Below are positions 38,892 through 48,173 of a stretch of DNA of 64,000 nucleotides, piece after piece. Within the stretch, counting starts at the first letter, position 1. Each line of letters starts with the position of its first letter. The stretch spans positions 4,655,001-4,719,000 of the forward strand of contig CP110972.1 in the NCBI GenBank assembly GCA_028869255.1, written 5' to 3'. Origin of the DNA: Pseudomonas poae. Lineage in GTDB: Bacteria > Pseudomonadota > Gammaproteobacteria > Pseudomonadales > Pseudomonadaceae. Below the pieces are notes generated by a model. That model was not told the DNA's origin. It saw nothing but the letters and a program-made list of their open reading frames with translations, and ran no database searches. The position numbers and the translations under genes are program-made.

Positions 38892-39134
38892 TCAGCCTCC
38901 GGTCACAGGTGGAAAAAACGCCACTTCATCACCCGCCTGCACAGGCTCATCAAGGCCGCATAGTTCCTCATTGCGCGCGCACATCAGGCTGCTTTCGTTG
39001 AGCACTGCAAACTCCGGGTCACCGGCCAGCGCCAGGCGCACGGCATCGACCGTGGCGAAATCACCTTCCATCTCCAGCGAATCGAAGCCTGTCGCTTCGG
39101 CGTAGCGCGCAAAAAACAGTACGTTGATGCTCAT
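38892..39134 (-). CDS. moaD: Molybdopterin synthase, small sulfur-carrier subunit
   Basis: 80 residues of ubiquitin-like fold, ending in VTGG, the Gly-Gly tail that is adenylated and thiocarboxylated. [14 protein letters not shown] is the classic ending. It overlaps the moaC stop by 4 bases and is followed by moaE, so the two synthase subunits are translated together. Confidence 0.94.
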   Translation of the reverse strand: MSINVLFFARYAEATGFDSLEMEGDFATVDAVRLALAGDPEFAVLNESSLMCARNEELCGLDEPVQAGDEVAFFPPVTGG

Positions 39135-39604
39135 TGTTCATCCGCCTTGAAATGCCCGCTTTTGCCGCCGAGCTTCTCCAGCAGGCGAATACTTTCGATG
39201 GTCATGCCACGGTCCACGGCCTTGCACATGTCATAAATCGTCAGCGCGGCAACACTGGCCGCCGTCAGCGCTTCCATCTCGACGCCGGTCTGGCCACTGA
39301 GTTTGCAACGCGCCAGGATATGCACCGCGTCTACGCCATCGGCGCGCAGTTCGACCTTGACCCCGGTAAGCATCAACGGGTGGCAAAGGGGGATCAAATC
39401 ACTGGTTTTTTTGGCGGCCTGGATCCCGGCAATGCGGGCCACGGCAAACACGTCGCCCTTGGGATGGGCGCCGTCGACAATCATTTTCAAGGTCTCGGGC
39501 AGCATGCGCACCCGCGCTTCGGCCACCGCCTCACGGAACGTCACGGCTTTGTCGGTGACGTCGACCATATGGGCGCGACCTTGGGAATCGAGATGAGTCA
39601 GCAC
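39131..39604 (-). CDS. moaC: Cyclic pyranopterin monophosphate synthase
   Basis: 157 residues from a GTG at 39604 (read [26 protein letters not shown]), preceded by [27 protein letters not shown] and [25 protein letters not shown] are conserved catalytic blocks. With MoaA it makes cPMP, the first molybdenum-cofactor intermediate. The frame that begins at 39649 ignores the ribosome site and is longer than the family. Confidence 0.93.
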   Translation of the reverse strand: MLTHLDSQGRAHMVDVTDKAVTFREAVAEARVRMLPETLKMIVDGAHPKGDVFAVARIAGIQAAKKTSDLIPLCHPLMLTGVKVELRADGVDAVHILARCKLSGQTGVEMEALTAASVAALTIYDMCKAVDRGMTIESIRLLEKLGGKSGHFKADEQ

Positions 39605-39653
39605 AGGGATACTCCTGATCAGGAGCATCGATTGTAAACCCAACGCCAAACAA

Positions 39654-39742
39654 ATGTGGGAGCTGGCTTGCCTGCGATGCAGGCACCTCGGTGGTTCAGG
39701 TAGACCGAGGTGATGCTATCGCAGGCAAGCCAGCTCCCACAT
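39654..39742. repeat. REPIN between moaC and the PhoH-family gene
   Basis: ATGTGGGAGCTGGCTTGCCTGC and its inverted copy surround a spacer that also pairs (CACCTCGGTGG / CCGAGGTGATG). It lies 11 bases past the stop of the PIN-PhoH gene. As written, the frameshifted PhoH gene would read into this element. Confidence 0.9.
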
Positions 39743-39751
39743 TGACCGCGT

Positions 39752-41146
39752 TTACAGGTGAGATTCGGCGTATTCAGCCAGAATCGAGCGAGGAACCCTT
39801 GCAGCGCGATATGCACGCCGTTCGGGAAATCCTTGAAGCGTTCCGTCAGGTAAGTCAGCCCGGAGCTGGTCGCGGACAGGTAAGGGGTGTCGATCTGTGC
39901 CAGGTTGCCCAGGCACACCACTTTGGAACCGGCGCCGGCACGGGTGATGATGGTTTTCATCTGGTGCGGCGTGAGGTTCTGGCATTCATCGATCAAAATC
40001 AGGCTTTGCTGGAAGCTGCGACCTCGGATGTAGTTGAGGGATTTGAACTGCAACGGCACTTTGCTGAGGATGTAATCGACGCTGCCATGGGTGTTTTCGT
40101 CATCCATGTGCAAGGCTTCGAGGTTGTCGGTGATCGCCCCCAGCCACGGCTCCATTTTTTCCGCTTCAGTGCCGGGCAGGAAGCCGATTTCCTGGTCAAG
40201 GCCCTGCACGCTGCGGGTCGCGATGATACGGCGATAGCGCTTGGTCACCATGGTCTGCTCGATGGCGGCAGCCAGGGCGAGGATGGTTTTACCCGAGCCT
40301 GCAGCACCGGTCAGGTTGACCAGGTGGATGTCCGGGTCGAGCAGCGCATACAGCGCCAGGCTCTGGTAGATATCACGCGGTTTCAGGCCCCAGGCTTCCT
40401 GGTGCAACAGGGGCTCCTGATGCAGGTCGAGGATCAGCAGCTTGTCGACCTGGATCTCTTTGATCCAGCCCACAAACCCTTGTTCGTCGATGATGAACTC
40501 GTTGATGTGCACAGCCGGCAGGTTGTCGATCAGCTGTACCTGGTGCCAGGTGCGGCCGTGGTCCTGACGGGTTTCAACCTTGCTGACCAGGTCCCCAGAA
40601 CGAGCCGGTTACCGTGTGATAACCACGCGACAGCATCGACACGTCGTCGACCAGTTGGTCGGTACTGTAGTCCTCGGCAGCGATCCCACACGCTCGTGCC
40701 TTGAGGCGCATATTGATGTCTTTGGTCACCAGCACCAGGCGCAGGTCCTTGTCGCGTGCGTGCAGGTCGATCAATTGGTTGATGATTTTGTTGTCGTTCA
40801 GATTCTCCGGCAGCAGGCTGTTGGGCTCGCTGCGCTTGCTCATCAGAATCGACAGCAAGCCCTTGGGCCCGCTTTTGCCACGCTGGATCGGCACACCGAC
40901 TTCAACGTCCTCGGGTGAGGCTTCACCCAGGGTCTTGTCGATCAGACGGATGGCCTGACGGCATTCGGCGGCAACGCTGTGGTGCCCGCTTTTGAGTTTG
41001 TCGAGCTCCTCAAGCACGATCATCGGGATGGCGACGTGGTGTTCTTCGAAGTTAAGCAGGGCGTTCGGATCGTGGATCAGTACATTGGTATCAAGCACAT
41101 AAAGGATTGGCTGGTCGGAAGAAGGGTTACGTCCATGATCATCCAT
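39752..41146 (-). CDS. PIN-PhoH fusion ATPase/ribonuclease (two frameshifts)
   Basis: It starts MDDHGRNPSSDQPILYVLDTNVLIHDP. Residues ~1-155 are a PIN nuclease domain with the acidic residues of LDTN and FEEHH. Removing one G from the G4 near 40600 restores GSFWDLVSKVETRQDHGRTWHQ and leads into the PhoH ATPase (GAAGSGKTILA, LILIDECQN). A second one-base loss near 39801-39803 changes the last ~18 residues; adding it back gives QGVPRSILAEYAESHL and a 464-residue protein. PIN-PhoH proteins are RNA-processing enzymes. Two separate indels in one core gene favour sequence error. Confidence 0.88.
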
Positions 41147-41485
41147 ACTCGGTCACCTTTGTGGGAGCCAGTCGACGCAATACCACAACAGTGCTGCGCC
41201 TCGATTCGACCACCGAATGCACCTGAGTGACGTCAAGTGCATTGCCCACATGAGGAGTCTTGGAAGACGCCACCTGTGTTGCAGGTTTCGGCGATCTGAC
41301 TTCGTAATACCGCAAAACCCATGACAGGAAAAAGCACTTTGACGCTTTTTTGAAGTTTATTTTTCAGGATGACGAATAGCACTAGCCGAGTGCCAGGTAC
41401 CCCGTTAAAGTCGGAAGTCCGCCTGCATCGAAATATCGCAAAAAACCACCCCAAAAATGCCGCATCCCCAACAGGGCCGGGCACT
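41147..41485. other. Intergenic region before the PhoH-family gene
   Basis: 339 bases, no supported gene. It presumably holds the PhoH-family promoter. The middle (41320-41375) is AT-rich with short A and T runs, but no clear terminator or known operator was seen. Confidence 0.5.
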
Positions 41486-42640
41486 TCAGCGAAATGCCTC
41501 CCGACAGTCCTGCCAACCCAAGCCGCTCTGCGCCGTTGCCTGTAACAACAGCGGTAATGCCACCCGCGCCTTGTCCTGGGTGTCGTGAAACACAATCACC
41601 CCTTTGCGCCACAGCAGCATCAGCGTCAGCACCCGCTGCGCCGACTCGTCGGCCTTGAGTTGGCCCGGTTCGTCCTGGGAGTCGATGTCCCATAACGCCA
41701 CCTGCAAGCCCTGGGACTGGAAAAACCCCTGGCTGTCTGCGCGACGCTGGCCGTAGGGCGGCCGGAACAGCGGTACATAGTTTTCCGGCATCAGGTTTTG
41801 CGCGAGCGAGGCGCTGCGGGTAATCGAGCTTTGCCAGTCCACCCAATGGCTGTGGGAGCGATACTGCCAACCTTGGGTGCCCACGCACTGGCCCTGGTAG
41901 AGCGCCTGCACATCCGCAACCGAACTGCGCTCCACGCGGGTTTGCAAGCTGCTGCCGAGGGCAAAGAACGTTGCGTTCATCTTCTGCTTGCGCAGGTAGT
42001 CAGTGAGCCAGTCGGTATTGCCGCTGACCGGTGCAGGGCCGCCGTCGAAGGTCAGCAGGAACAGGCGGTCATTGAGCTCGTCGCCATTGCGTTCGTGGTC
42101 GCCAAACCGTGCGACTTCGCTGCTGATTTGCGGGAACAGCGCGGCTTTGCGCAGCAACTCGTCCAGGTAGCGTTCGTGGAAACTGTGGCTCGGGCCGGCC
42201 CAGCCTATATAGAAAGAGTCGTCGCTGACCTCGAACTTGCCGGCCTGCTCGCGCAGGTCGTCCATGTTTTCCACCAGGTAGCAGAAGGAGGCGTCCTCCT
42301 CACAGCTTTGCTGGGCGAAGGTGTAGTTCTCCAACAGGCGTTGCCAGAGCTGGCGGCGCAGGTCGTCGATGGACGCCTGATTGATGATTTTCAAGCCCAG
42401 GCGCTGTTTGAGTGCGGCCTCGTCCTGGTTTTCGCTGGCCAGCAGGCTGTGGGCGAACATCAGGATTTCTGCGCGTGAGGCGACGTCGAACAGCGCGGGG
42501 CTGCTGAGTTTTTCGGGCCAAGTGCCGCGGTCCAGGCTGGCTATGTCCACGGGGGCTGCGTGGGTGTTCAGGCATAGCAGGCAGGCTGATAATAAAAGCG
42601 CAATTCGCACGCGGGGTCTCCGTTTCCATTCGTCGGGCAC
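41486..42640 (-). CDS. Polysaccharide deacetylase-like secreted protein with altered metal site
   Basis: 384 residues with a signal peptide (VRIALLLSACLLCLNTHA). The C-terminal half (~210-384) is a NodB-type fold: LLTFDGGPAPVSGNTDWLTDYLRKQKMNATFFALG and PLFRPPYGQRRADS. The usual TFDDGP reads TFDGGP, so the metal-binding second Asp is missing. The H-x3-H motif is replaced by SHSHWVDW. Residues ~30-200 are a helical region of unknown type. It may be a weak or non-catalytic relative; substrate unknown. Confidence 0.75.
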   Translation of the reverse strand: MPDEWKRRPRVRIALLLSACLLCLNTHAAPVDIASLDRGTWPEKLSSPALFDVASRAEILMFAHSLLASENQDEAALKQRLGLKIINQASIDDLRRQLWQRLLENYTFAQQSCEEDASFCYLVENMDDLREQAGKFEVSDDSFYIGWAGPSHSFHERYLDELLRKAALFPQISSEVARFGDHERNGDELNDRLFLLTFDGGPAPVSGNTDWLTDYLRKQKMNATFFALGSSLQTRVERSSVADVQALYQGQCVGTQGWQYRSHSHWVDWQSSITRSASLAQNLMPENYVPLFRPPYGQRRADSQGFFQSQGLQVALWDIDSQDEPGQLKADESAQRVLTLMLLWRKGVIVFHDTQDKARVALPLLLQATAQSGLGWQDCREAFR

Positions 42641-42689
42641 TATAGCTGATAGATCGGGGGATATCCGTTACTGCGGTAACGGCCGCCTA

Positions 42690-42938
42690 TGGTTCCGCCC
42701 TTACGGCGGGTCACTTTTGAAAAGAGCCCAAAAGTAACCAAAAGGCTCTTGCCCCACCACTCGGCACCTCGCCTCCGGCTCGGTGTGCCCGCACGCAGAC
42801 TTGAATCCGTGGGCCGCCGCGATGGGCCATCCTTGGCCCAGCGCGGCTAACCCGGCGTCCTGCCGGGTTACCCACGGATTCAAGCCCGCGTGCGGCCAGC
42901 GTGGTTAATGGGGCGCCTCAGATCAAAGTCAAAAGCAG
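42690..42938. repeat. Left arm of a ~245-bp inverted repeat
   Basis: It begins TGGTTCCGCCCTTACGGCGG and ends CAGATCAAAGTCAAAAGC. The segment is repeated inverted at 43219-43463 with about 85-90% identity by eye. Inside it is a smaller palindrome, ACTTGAATCCGTGGGC / CCCACGGATTCAAGC, around AACCCGGCGTCCTGCCGGGTT. No open frame of known type. Confidence 0.9.
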
Positions 42939-43007
42939 AGCACGGCGGCCTGGTAGCCGACCTGAGTGGTGTAGATCAAGAGCGGGAACACAGTGGATTG
43001 GCTTTTC

Positions 43008-43095
43008 TGTGGGAGCAGGCTTGCCTGCGATGCAGACAACTCGGTCTCTCAGGCAAACCGGGTTGATGCCATCGCAGGCAAGCCAGCTCCCACAT
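43008..43095. repeat. REPIN between the two long inverted arms
   Basis: TGTGGGAGCAGGCTTGCCTGC and its inverted copy GCAGGCAAGCCAGCTCCCACA. It lies almost centrally between the 245-bp arms, so the whole 42690-43463 block is a nested palindrome. Confidence 0.88.
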
Positions 43096-43218
43096 TTGAA
43101 CCGAGGAAAGCTTCAATGCTCAGGTCGGCTGCCAGGCCGCCTCGCTTTGCTTTGCTTTGTTTTTGATCTGGCCCTTACATCCTTACCGCTGACGAAGTCA
43201 GCGATCTTTTGATCTAGG

Positions 43219-43463
43219 GCTTTTGATTGTGATCTGAGACGCCCCGTCAATCACGATGGCCGAACGCAGGCTTGAATCCGTGGGCAACCCGGCAGGACGC
43301 CGGGTTAGCCGCGCTGGGCCATGGATGGCCCATCGCGGCGGCCCACGGATTCAAGCCGGAGTGAGGGCACACCGAGCCAGAGCGAGGTGCCGAGTGATGG
43401 GGCGAGGACCTTTTGGTTACTTTTGGGTCCTTCCAAAAGTGACCCGCTGTAAGAGCGGAACCA
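43219..43463. repeat. Right arm of the ~245-bp inverted repeat
   Basis: Inverted copy of 42690-42938, beginning GCTTTTGATTGTGATCTGAG and ending AAGAGCGGAACCA. Divergence between the arms is scattered substitutions and 1-3 base indels, so the two are not a very recent duplication. No transposase is present. It could cause hairpins or rearrangement. Confidence 0.9.
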
Positions 43464-43574
43464 ATATCAGCCATCACCAAAAAAACGGATATGTACCAAC
43501 CCCTATCACCATCATAGGTGGAGTCAAACCGCCCAACCCCCTAGAATCCCCCCACGATTACAGGAGCCAACCTC

Positions 43575-44353
43575 ATGCTGATGGTGATTTCCCCCGCCAA
43601 AACCCTCGATTTCGAGTCAAACCCGGTCACCCCGCGCTTCACCCAGCCGCAATACCTCGACCACTCCCAAGAGCTGATCGAACAATTACGCGAACTAAGC
43701 CCAGCGCAAATCAGCGATTTAATGCACGTCTCCGACAAGATCGGCGGCCTCAATGCCGCCCGCTTCGGCAGCTGGACCCCAGCCTTCACCCCGGCCAATG
43801 CCAAACAGGCACTCCTGGCATTCAAGGGCGACGTCTACACCGGCCTCAACGCCGAAACCTTCAGCGACGCCGATTTCAGCTACGCCCAGGACCACCTGCG
43901 CATGCTCTCGGGCCTGTACGGCCTGCTGCGCCCCTGGACCTGATGATGCCGTACCGCCTGGAGATGGGCACCAAACTGGCCAACGCCCGTGGCAAGGACC
44001 TGTACGCCTTCTGGGGCACCCGCATCAGCGAGTGGCTGAACGAAGCCCTGGCCGAACAAGGTGACGACGTATTGCTCAACCTGGCATCCAACGAATACTT
44101 CTCGGCGGTCAAGCGCACAGCCCTGAACGCGCGGATCATCAACACCGAATTCAAGGACCTGAAAAACGGCCAATACAAGATCATCAGCTTCTACGCCAAG
44201 AAGGCGCGGGGCATGATGAGCCGCTTCGTGATTGAAGAACGCATCAACGATCCGGCCAAGCTCAAGCAGTTCGACGTGCAGGGTTACCGCTTCAATGCGG
44301 AGCAGTCCAAACCGGACAACCTGGTGTTCTTGCGCGATCACGCACCGGAATAA
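43575..44353 (+). CDS. yaaA: YaaA-family peroxide-stress protein (frameshifted)
   Basis: It starts [29 protein letters not shown]. The frame breaks near 43929-43932, where CGCCCCTGG should read with five C to give [25 protein letters not shown]. The rest continues to 44353, 259 residues in total. E. coli YaaA lowers intracellular iron and limits hydrogen-peroxide damage to DNA. Both halves are well conserved, so the one-base loss is probably an error. Confidence 0.9.
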
Positions 44354-44389
44354 GGCCCTGCTCCGCCTTCACAGACGCTAAAGATCAAT

Positions 44390-44479
44390 TGTGAGAGCGG
44401 GCTTGCTCGCGAAAGCGGCGTATCAGTCAGCGCATCCGTTACTGATAGATAGCTTTCGCGAGCAAGCCCGCTCCCACAC
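44390..44479. repeat. REPIN, GGAGCGGGCTTGCTCGCGA class
   Basis: TGTGAGAGCGGGCTTGCTCGCGAAAG and its inverted copy CTTTCGCGAGCAAGCCCGCTCCCACA, after yaaA. The left arm has GTGAG instead of GTGGG. Same class as the copy inside algK. Confidence 0.9.
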
Positions 44480-44584
44480 TTTTGCCTGCATTCCAATCCT
44501 AGAATCGTCATTATTTTGGCGTCAAAAAATACCCTCGCGCATTTCTAACAATTCTTTCACTCGACATTTCCGATTTTTTTTCGT

Positions 44585-44694
44585 AGTGGCACCACTTTTT
44601 TAAAACACTAGTGGCACAAAACTATACCTGCGCACCAACTCCCTATAACTACTGGCCCAAATAGCAAGTGCTATCAGAATAATACCAGTGCCAT
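44585..44694. promoter_or_regulatory. Cluster of GTGGCAC-type sites and palindromes upstream of algD
   Basis: AGTGGCACCACT (44585-44596, a 5-base-arm palindrome), CTAGTGGCAC (44608-44617) and its inverse CCAGTGCCAT (44685-44694) repeat one motif. ATAGCA-AG-TGCTAT (44661-44674) is a separate perfect palindrome. They precede the AlgU promoter at the place where activators such as AmrZ or AlgB act in P. aeruginosa. Assignment to a particular protein is not possible from sequence alone. Confidence 0.45.
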
Positions 44695-44741
44695 CTTTCC
44701 TAATATTTCAAGAAATTTCCGGAAACAGGATGAGCGGCCAG

Positions 44742-44768
44742 GAACTTCACCCTAAAGCGCCGCTCATA
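44742..44768 (+). promoter_or_regulatory. AlgU (sigma-22/RpoE-like) promoter of algD
   Basis: GAACTT at 44742-44747, then 16 bases, then TCATA at 44764-44768. This matches the AlgU consensus GAACTT-N16/17-TCtgA known from P. aeruginosa algD. Transcription would begin near 44775, leaving a leader of about 480 bases. Confidence 0.8.
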
Positions 44769-45255
44769 CCACCGGTAACGAAATTCTCTGCTCCTGTAAG
44801 AGATGACTTACATAACGACCCAAGGAAGTAGCAAAGTTGCCCCATCAACTTTGACTCACGGGTAACATCATCAACTGATATGAGTTGAGGGCGGCGATAA
44901 GGATCAATTGCTATCCCCTATAGGCCAAGGCAGCGCTTACCCAAATGTGTCGGTGCCAACGCTCAAGAGATTGATATTAAAGGGCTAACCGCCTCAATCA
45001 AGGCTCTAAGGCACCGGCGTCAGGCCCTTCCCCCCGGAAGGCTGGCTGCATTTGAGGGCAAGCCCCAATAACAAGGCCAAGTTGCGCACAACTTGAGTGC
45101 AATAGTTAGTCACTCACTATTTAACATGCCTGTACGCGGTAAGTCGGCGTCTATTCGCCTAACTTCCGTGGCATCAGTGACGCTTGCAAACATGAACTCC
45201 GGCCATTTAATGGCGTGATTAATACAACGTCTTCAGTGACAAAGAGGTAAATGCG

Positions 45256-46572
45256 ATGCGCATCAGCATATTTGGTTTGGGTTACGTTGGCGCAGTCTGT
45301 GCCGGTTGCCTGTCTGCCCGTGGCCACGAAGTGGTCGGCGTAGACATCTCCAAGGACAAAATTGACCTGATCAATGCCGGCAAATCGCCAATCGTTGAAC
45401 CAGGCCTGGGCGAGCTGTTGAGCCAAGGCATCGCAAACGGTCGACTGCGCGGCACTACCAACTTCGCCGACGCCATCCGCGATACCGACCTGTCGATGAT
45501 TTGCGTCGGCACGCCAAGCAAGAAAAACGGCGACCTGGAACTCGACTACATCGAAGCGGTGTGCCGCGAAATCGGTTTTGTCCTGCGAGACAAAACTACC
45601 CGCCACACCGTCGTAGTGCGCAGCACCGTATTGCCGGGCACTGTCGCAAACGTTGTCATCCCGATTCTCGAAGACTGCTCCGGCAAGAAAGCCGGCGTCG
45701 ACTTCGGCGTCGCGGTCAACCCGGAATTCCTGCGTGAATCCACCGCGATCGCTGACTACGACCTGCCACCGATGACCGTCATCGGCGAGTTCGACACAGC
45801 CTCCGGCGATGTCCTGCAATCGCTGTACGAAGAACTCGACGCCCCGATCATCCGCAAGGACATCGCCGTGGCCGAGATGATCAAGTACACCTGCAACGTG
45901 TGGCACGCCACCAAGGTGACCTTCGCCAACGAGATCGGCAACATCGCCAAGGCGGTCGGCGTCGATGGTCGTGAAGTGATGGAAGTGGTCTGCCAGGACA
46001 AAACCCTCAACCTGTCGCAGTACTACATGCGCCCAGGCTTCGCGTTCGGCGGCTCTTGCCTGCCCAAAGACGTGCGCGCCCTGACCTACCGCGCCAGTTC
46101 GCTGGACGTGGAGGCGCCGCTGCTCAACTCGCTGATGCGCAGCAACGAGTCCCAGGTGCAGAACGCCTTCGACATCGTTTCCAGCCACGACAAACGCAAA
46201 GTCGCCCTGTTGGGCCTGAGCTTCAAGGCGGGTACTGATGACCTGCGCGAAAGCCCACTGGTGGAACTGGCGGAAATGCTGATCGGCAAGGGCTACGACC
46301 TGAGCATCTACGACAGCAACGTCGAATACGCCCGTGTGCACGGCGCGAACAAGGACTACATCGAAGGGAAAATCCCGCACGTGTCGTCCCTGCTCAACTC
46401 CGACTTCGACGAAGTGATCAACAACTCCGACGTCATCATCCTGGGCAACCGCGATGAGAAATTCCGTGCCCTGGCGCAGAACGCACCGCACGGCAAGCAA
46501 GTCATCGACCTGGTGGGCTTCATGTCCAAGGCCACCTGTACGACTGGCCGCACCGAAGGTATTTGCTGGTAA
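45256..46572 (+). CDS. algD: GDP-mannose 6-dehydrogenase
   Basis: 438 residues, close to the 436 of P. aeruginosa. NAD-binding [14 protein letters not shown] at the start, catalytic cysteine in [15 protein letters not shown], and the C-terminal domain ([24 protein letters not shown]). It oxidises GDP-mannose twice to GDP-mannuronate, the committed step of alginate synthesis. First gene of the operon, intact. Made in the cytoplasm as a domain-swapped dimer in P. aeruginosa. Confidence 0.97.
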   Translation: MRISIFGLGYVGAVCAGCLSARGHEVVGVDISKDKIDLINAGKSPIVEPGLGELLSQGIANGRLRGTTNFADAIRDTDLSMICVGTPSKKNGDLELDYIEAVCREIGFVLRDKTTRHTVVVRSTVLPGTVANVVIPILEDCSGKKAGVDFGVAVNPEFLRESTAIADYDLPPMTVIGEFDTASGDVLQSLYEELDAPIIRKDIAVAEMIKYTCNVWHATKVTFANEIGNIAKAVGVDGREVMEVVCQDKTLNLSQYYMRPGFAFGGSCLPKDVRALTYRASSLDVEAPLLNSLMRSNESQVQNAFDIVSSHDKRKVALLGLSFKAGTDDLRESPLVELAEMLIGKGYDLSIYDSNVEYARVHGANKDYIEGKIPHVSSLLNSDFDEVINNSDVIILGNRDEKFRALAQNAPHGKQVIDLVGFMSKATCTTGRTEGICW

Positions 46573-46590
46573 CAGCAACGGCAAGTTTCA

Positions 46591-46625
46591 GGCTGCACGT
46601 GTCTTCATCCCCAGCACGTGCAGCC
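46591..46625 (+). other. Intercistronic hairpin between algD and alg8
   Basis: GGCTGCACGTG at 46591-46601 and CACGTGCAGCC at 46615-46625 form a perfect 11-base stem with a 13-base loop. It begins 19 bases after the algD stop and lacks a T-run, so it is not a classical terminator. It might stabilise algD mRNA or reduce read-through. Confidence 0.7.
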
Positions 46626-46655
46626 CGGAACCTCCTTCCCCTCCGGATGACGCTT

Positions 46656-48136
46656 ATGTCCAAGTTAAAACATGTACTACTGCAATCTGCCGGCTGGCTG
46701 TTCTTCCTCAGCCTGCTGATGGGACTCGCGATGCTGTTGCCGGCGAGTACGTTCGACTCGGAGTCGAAGAATTTTATTTTCCTGATTGGCGCCGTGGGTA
46801 TCTGGCGCTACTCGATGGGTGCTACGCATTTCTTTCGCGGCATGCTGTTCCTGTACGTGGTCTACCCGCACCTGCGCCGCAAAGTGCGCAAGCTGGGCAA
46901 GGCTGCGGACCCCTCCCATGTGTTTCTGATGGTCACCAGCTTTCGTATCGACGCGCTGACCACCGCCCAGGTCTACAGCTCGGTGATCCGCGAGGCCATC
47001 GAGTGTGGCTTCCCGACCACCGTGGTCTGCTCGCTGGTAGAAATGTCCGATGAGCTGCTGGTGAAGAGCCTGTGGGAACGCATGAACCCGCCGGACCACG
47101 TCAAGCTCGACTTCGTGCGCATCGCCGGCACCGGCAAGCGCGACGGCCTGGCCTTCGGTTTCCGCGCCATCTCCCGCCACCTGCCGGATGACCGTGCAGT
47201 GGTCGCGGTGATTGATGGCGACACCGTGCTCGCTGAAGGCGTAGTGCGCAAGACCGTTCCCTGGTTCCAGCTGTTCGGCAATGTCGGCGGCCTCACCACC
47301 AACGAGTTCTGCGAAGTGCGCGGCGGCTACATCATGAGCGAATGGCACAAGCTGCGCTTCGCCCAACGCCACATCAACATGTGCTCCATGGCCCTGTCCA
47401 AGCGCGTGCTGACCATGACCGGTCGGATGTCGGTGTTCCGTGCCAATGTGGTGACCGACCCGGGCTTTATCGCCGACGTGGAAAGCGACTCGCTGCAACA
47501 CTGGCGCCTGGGCCGCTTCAAGTTCCTCACCGGGGATGACAAGTCCAGCTGGTTCAGCCTGATGCGCCTGGGCTACGACACCTTCTACGTGCCGGACGCG
47601 GCGATCCACACCGTGGAACACCCGCCGGAAAAAGCTTTATCAAGGCCAGCCGCAAGCTGATGTTCCGCTGGTACGGCAACAACCTGCGCCAGAACTCCCG
47701 TGCCCTGGGCCTGGGGATGCGTCGGTTGGGCCTGTTCACCAGCATCGTGTTGTTCGACCAGCGCGTGTCGATGTGGACCTCCCTGCTCGGCCTGACCGTG
47801 GCAATCATCGCCACCTTCAAGTACGGCGGCGCGTTCATCCTCGCGTACCTGCTGTGGATCGGCATCACCCGCCTGATTCTGACCCTGCTGCTGTCGTGCT
47901 CCGGCCACAAGATCGGCCCGGCGTACCCGGTGATCCTCTATTACAACCAGATCATGGGCGCGTTGGTGAAGATCTACGTGTTCTTCCGCCTTGATCAACA
48001 GTCCTGGACCCGCCAGGACACCAAACTGACCCGCGATTTGGCCAGCTTTCAACGTTGGTTCAACACCTGGTCGTCTCGGACCATGACCTTCTCCGCCGGC
48101 AGCATCTTCGTTGCCGTGTTGCTGATGATGGTCTGA
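46656..48136 (+). CDS. alg8: Alginate polymerase glycosyltransferase Alg8 (frameshifted)
   Basis: It starts [28 protein letters not shown] at 46656. GT2 motifs include AVIDGDTVL (DxD-like) and the Q/R-rich [17 protein letters not shown]. The frame breaks in the A5 run near 47633-47637 (EHPPEKA); a sixth A gives [23 protein letters not shown] and a 493-residue protein with C-terminal membrane helices. Alg8 polymerises mannuronate from GDP-mannuronate in the inner membrane, with Alg44. As written, the last ~160 residues are lost. Confidence 0.92.
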
Positions 48137-48173
48137 CCCTGCCAAGCCTGAATTAACTTAAGGAATTGCCCTG

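Larger units (their letters stand above)
44480..45255 (+). promoter_or_regulatory. Long regulatory region and leader of the alginate operon
   Basis: 776 bases without a gene. The first part (44510-44720) is markedly AT-rich and holds several palindromes; an AlgU-type promoter follows, then an untranslated leader of about 480 bases. P. aeruginosa algD likewise has a long leader and distant activator sites. I found no exact AlgR consensus (CCGTTCGTC). The algD ribosome site is AGAGG at 45242-45246. Confidence 0.7.

Noticed and set aside
42690..43463. Insertion sequence
   Set aside because: The long inverted arms suggested an IS, but there is no transposase frame between them and no clear target duplication.
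43256..44353. Long frame reading from the inverted repeat into yaaA
   Set aside because: Only its second half is real YaaA sequence. The first half is repeat DNA and out-of-frame yaaA, joined by the frameshift near 43930.
44480..45255. Small RNA or tRNA gene in the algD leader
   Set aside because: No cloverleaf, Rsm-type GGA hairpin series or internal promoter-terminator pair could be identified by eye.
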